This document shows positions 13,414-14,026 of a DNA stretch of 14,026 nt, in pieces (positions within the stretch are counted from its first letter, which is position 1; every line of letters begins with the position of its first letter). Position numbers and translations under genes: made by a program. The DNA comes from JAVBLP01 sp052034625. Its GTDB lineage: Bacteria > Elusimicrobiota > Endomicrobiia > Endomicrobiales > Endomicrobiaceae. The notes beneath the pieces are model-generated. The model saw only the letters and a program-made list of their open reading frames with translations. It ran no database searches and was not told the DNA's origin. The stretch lies in the NCBI GenBank assembly GCA_052034625.1, contig JBPOII010000020.1, positions 1 to 14,026 of the forward strand, read 5' to 3'.

Positions 13414-14026
13414 TTATTCCCCCTTCGAGCATGAAAGCATGCTAATGTTGTCGGCGGCATCGTAAGTCATCGAAATACTGGAACCCACCGACGTGACACT
13501 TTCAAGTCGGTCTTGGTCGTCGTAGGAAAAGACCCGTGCGCTCATGCGGTGCGGAAGCGGACTGAAGAGGGGGCTCAGTCCTGCCGCCACCTCTTCGCCA
13601 TCTGAGAGCCCATCTTGATCCGAGTCGCGAGAGTGAGGGCCGGTCTCGAAGACATACTCCTGAAGATTCGACAACCCGTCTGTGTCCGGGTCCTCAGCCG
13701 CGTCGGCAGGGGTTCCAAGCGAAAGCCCGTTGGCGATCTCCCATCCGTCCGGCATGCCGTCCCCGTCCGCGTCGAAGGCCAGCGTGATATCGATCCCCGT
13801 CACGCGGTTGCTGACCGGAATGGAGTTGGAGGAAAACTGTCCCGCCGTATCCGTGTGCGTGAATTGGCCGTCGTCGTCCTCGTCGATAAACGCCCGAATC
13901 CAGTAGTTCGATGCGGGCAGCCCGGTGATGGAGTAATTAACGGGGAAGGTCAGATACGTGGTCCCCCCGGTTATGTCGGACGAGCCCCGCACCCAGGGAA
14001 TCATGCAGGGATAGGTCGTCGCGAAG
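13414..14026 (-). CDS. Thrombospondin-type-3 calcium-repeat protein with a C-terminal YD scrap (5' end beyond window)
   Basis: The frame is open through the window edge, so only the last 203 or so residues are seen; an ATG at 14004 is internal, not necessarily the start. A beta-sandwich-like segment (TGLPASNYWIRAFIDEDDDG) precedes aspartate-rich calcium-binding repeats: DADGDGMPDGWE, DPDTDGLSNLQE and DSDQDGLSDGEE. These are usual in secreted or surface proteins of PVC and Bacteroidota bacteria. The last 43 residues are YD-like (FSYDDQDRLESVT, MTYDAADNIS). The stop is 2 bases before the Rhs start, so the two are probably co-translated. A role as cell-surface partner of the Rhs protein is possible but unproven. 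The YD scrap may be a remnant of an Rhs gene recombination. Confidence 0.85.
   Translation of the reverse strand, partial: FATTYPCMIPWVRGSSDITGGTTYLTFPVNYSITGLPASNYWIRAFIDEDDDGQFTHTDTAGQFSSNSIPVSNRVTGIDITLAFDADGDGMPDGWEIANGLSLGTPADAAEDPDTDGLSNLQEYVFETGPHSRDSDQDGLSDGEEVAAGLSPLFSPLPHRMSARVFSYDDQDRLESVTSVGSSISMTYDAADNISMLSCSKGE

Overview
This is a GC-rich accessory region. Nearly every gene reads on the minus strand. It consists of a polymorphic-toxin (Rhs/YD-repeat) array with a small integrative-element-like module sitting inside it. The gene content (a secreted Rhs protein with a transglutaminase-like front end, a thrombospondin-type-3 calcium-repeat protein, a 1,011-residue CHC2/TOPRIM primase-ATPase) and small dispersed repeats inside coding sequence suggest the PVC group, most likely Verrucomicrobiota or Kiritimatiellota. 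That placement is inferred from style of content; no rRNA or marker gene is present.

Layout, right to left in the direction of transcription. (1) 14026-13414: 3' end of a protein with type-3 thrombospondin repeats that finishes in a YD-repeat scrap. (2) 13411-7361: a full-length secreted Rhs protein of about 2,000 residues, ending in a tip domain that looks like an ADP-ribosyltransferase-type toxin. (3) 7364-7020: its probable immunity gene, joined by an ATGA overlap. (4) 7019-6443: non-coding DNA full of palindromes and short repeats. (5) 6442-1576: a module of an XRE-type regulator (plus strand), a primase-ATPase and a tyrosine recombinase, bounded by a 14-bp direct repeat. (6) 1557-505: an orphan Rhs tip with its own signal peptide, the same RHS-core end and the same toxin family, followed through a second ATGA overlap by (7) a paralogous immunity gene, 508-176. 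(8) 175-1: non-coding DNA related to the stretch downstream of the other immunity gene.

The simplest reading is an ancestral array 'full Rhs - immunity - spacer - orphan tip - immunity - spacer' into whose first spacer a 4.9-kb element inserted. A 9-base word, GCGGCTAAA, occurs eight times on either strand. All copies lie within 1579-6440, which is the element and its ends; I found none in the Rhs genes. The word falls in different reading frames, so it looks like a DNA-level signal. This word, the direct repeats it lies in, and the two toxin/immunity pairs with an unrecognised immunity family are the most interesting things here. The primase-ATPase and recombinase families themselves are familiar.
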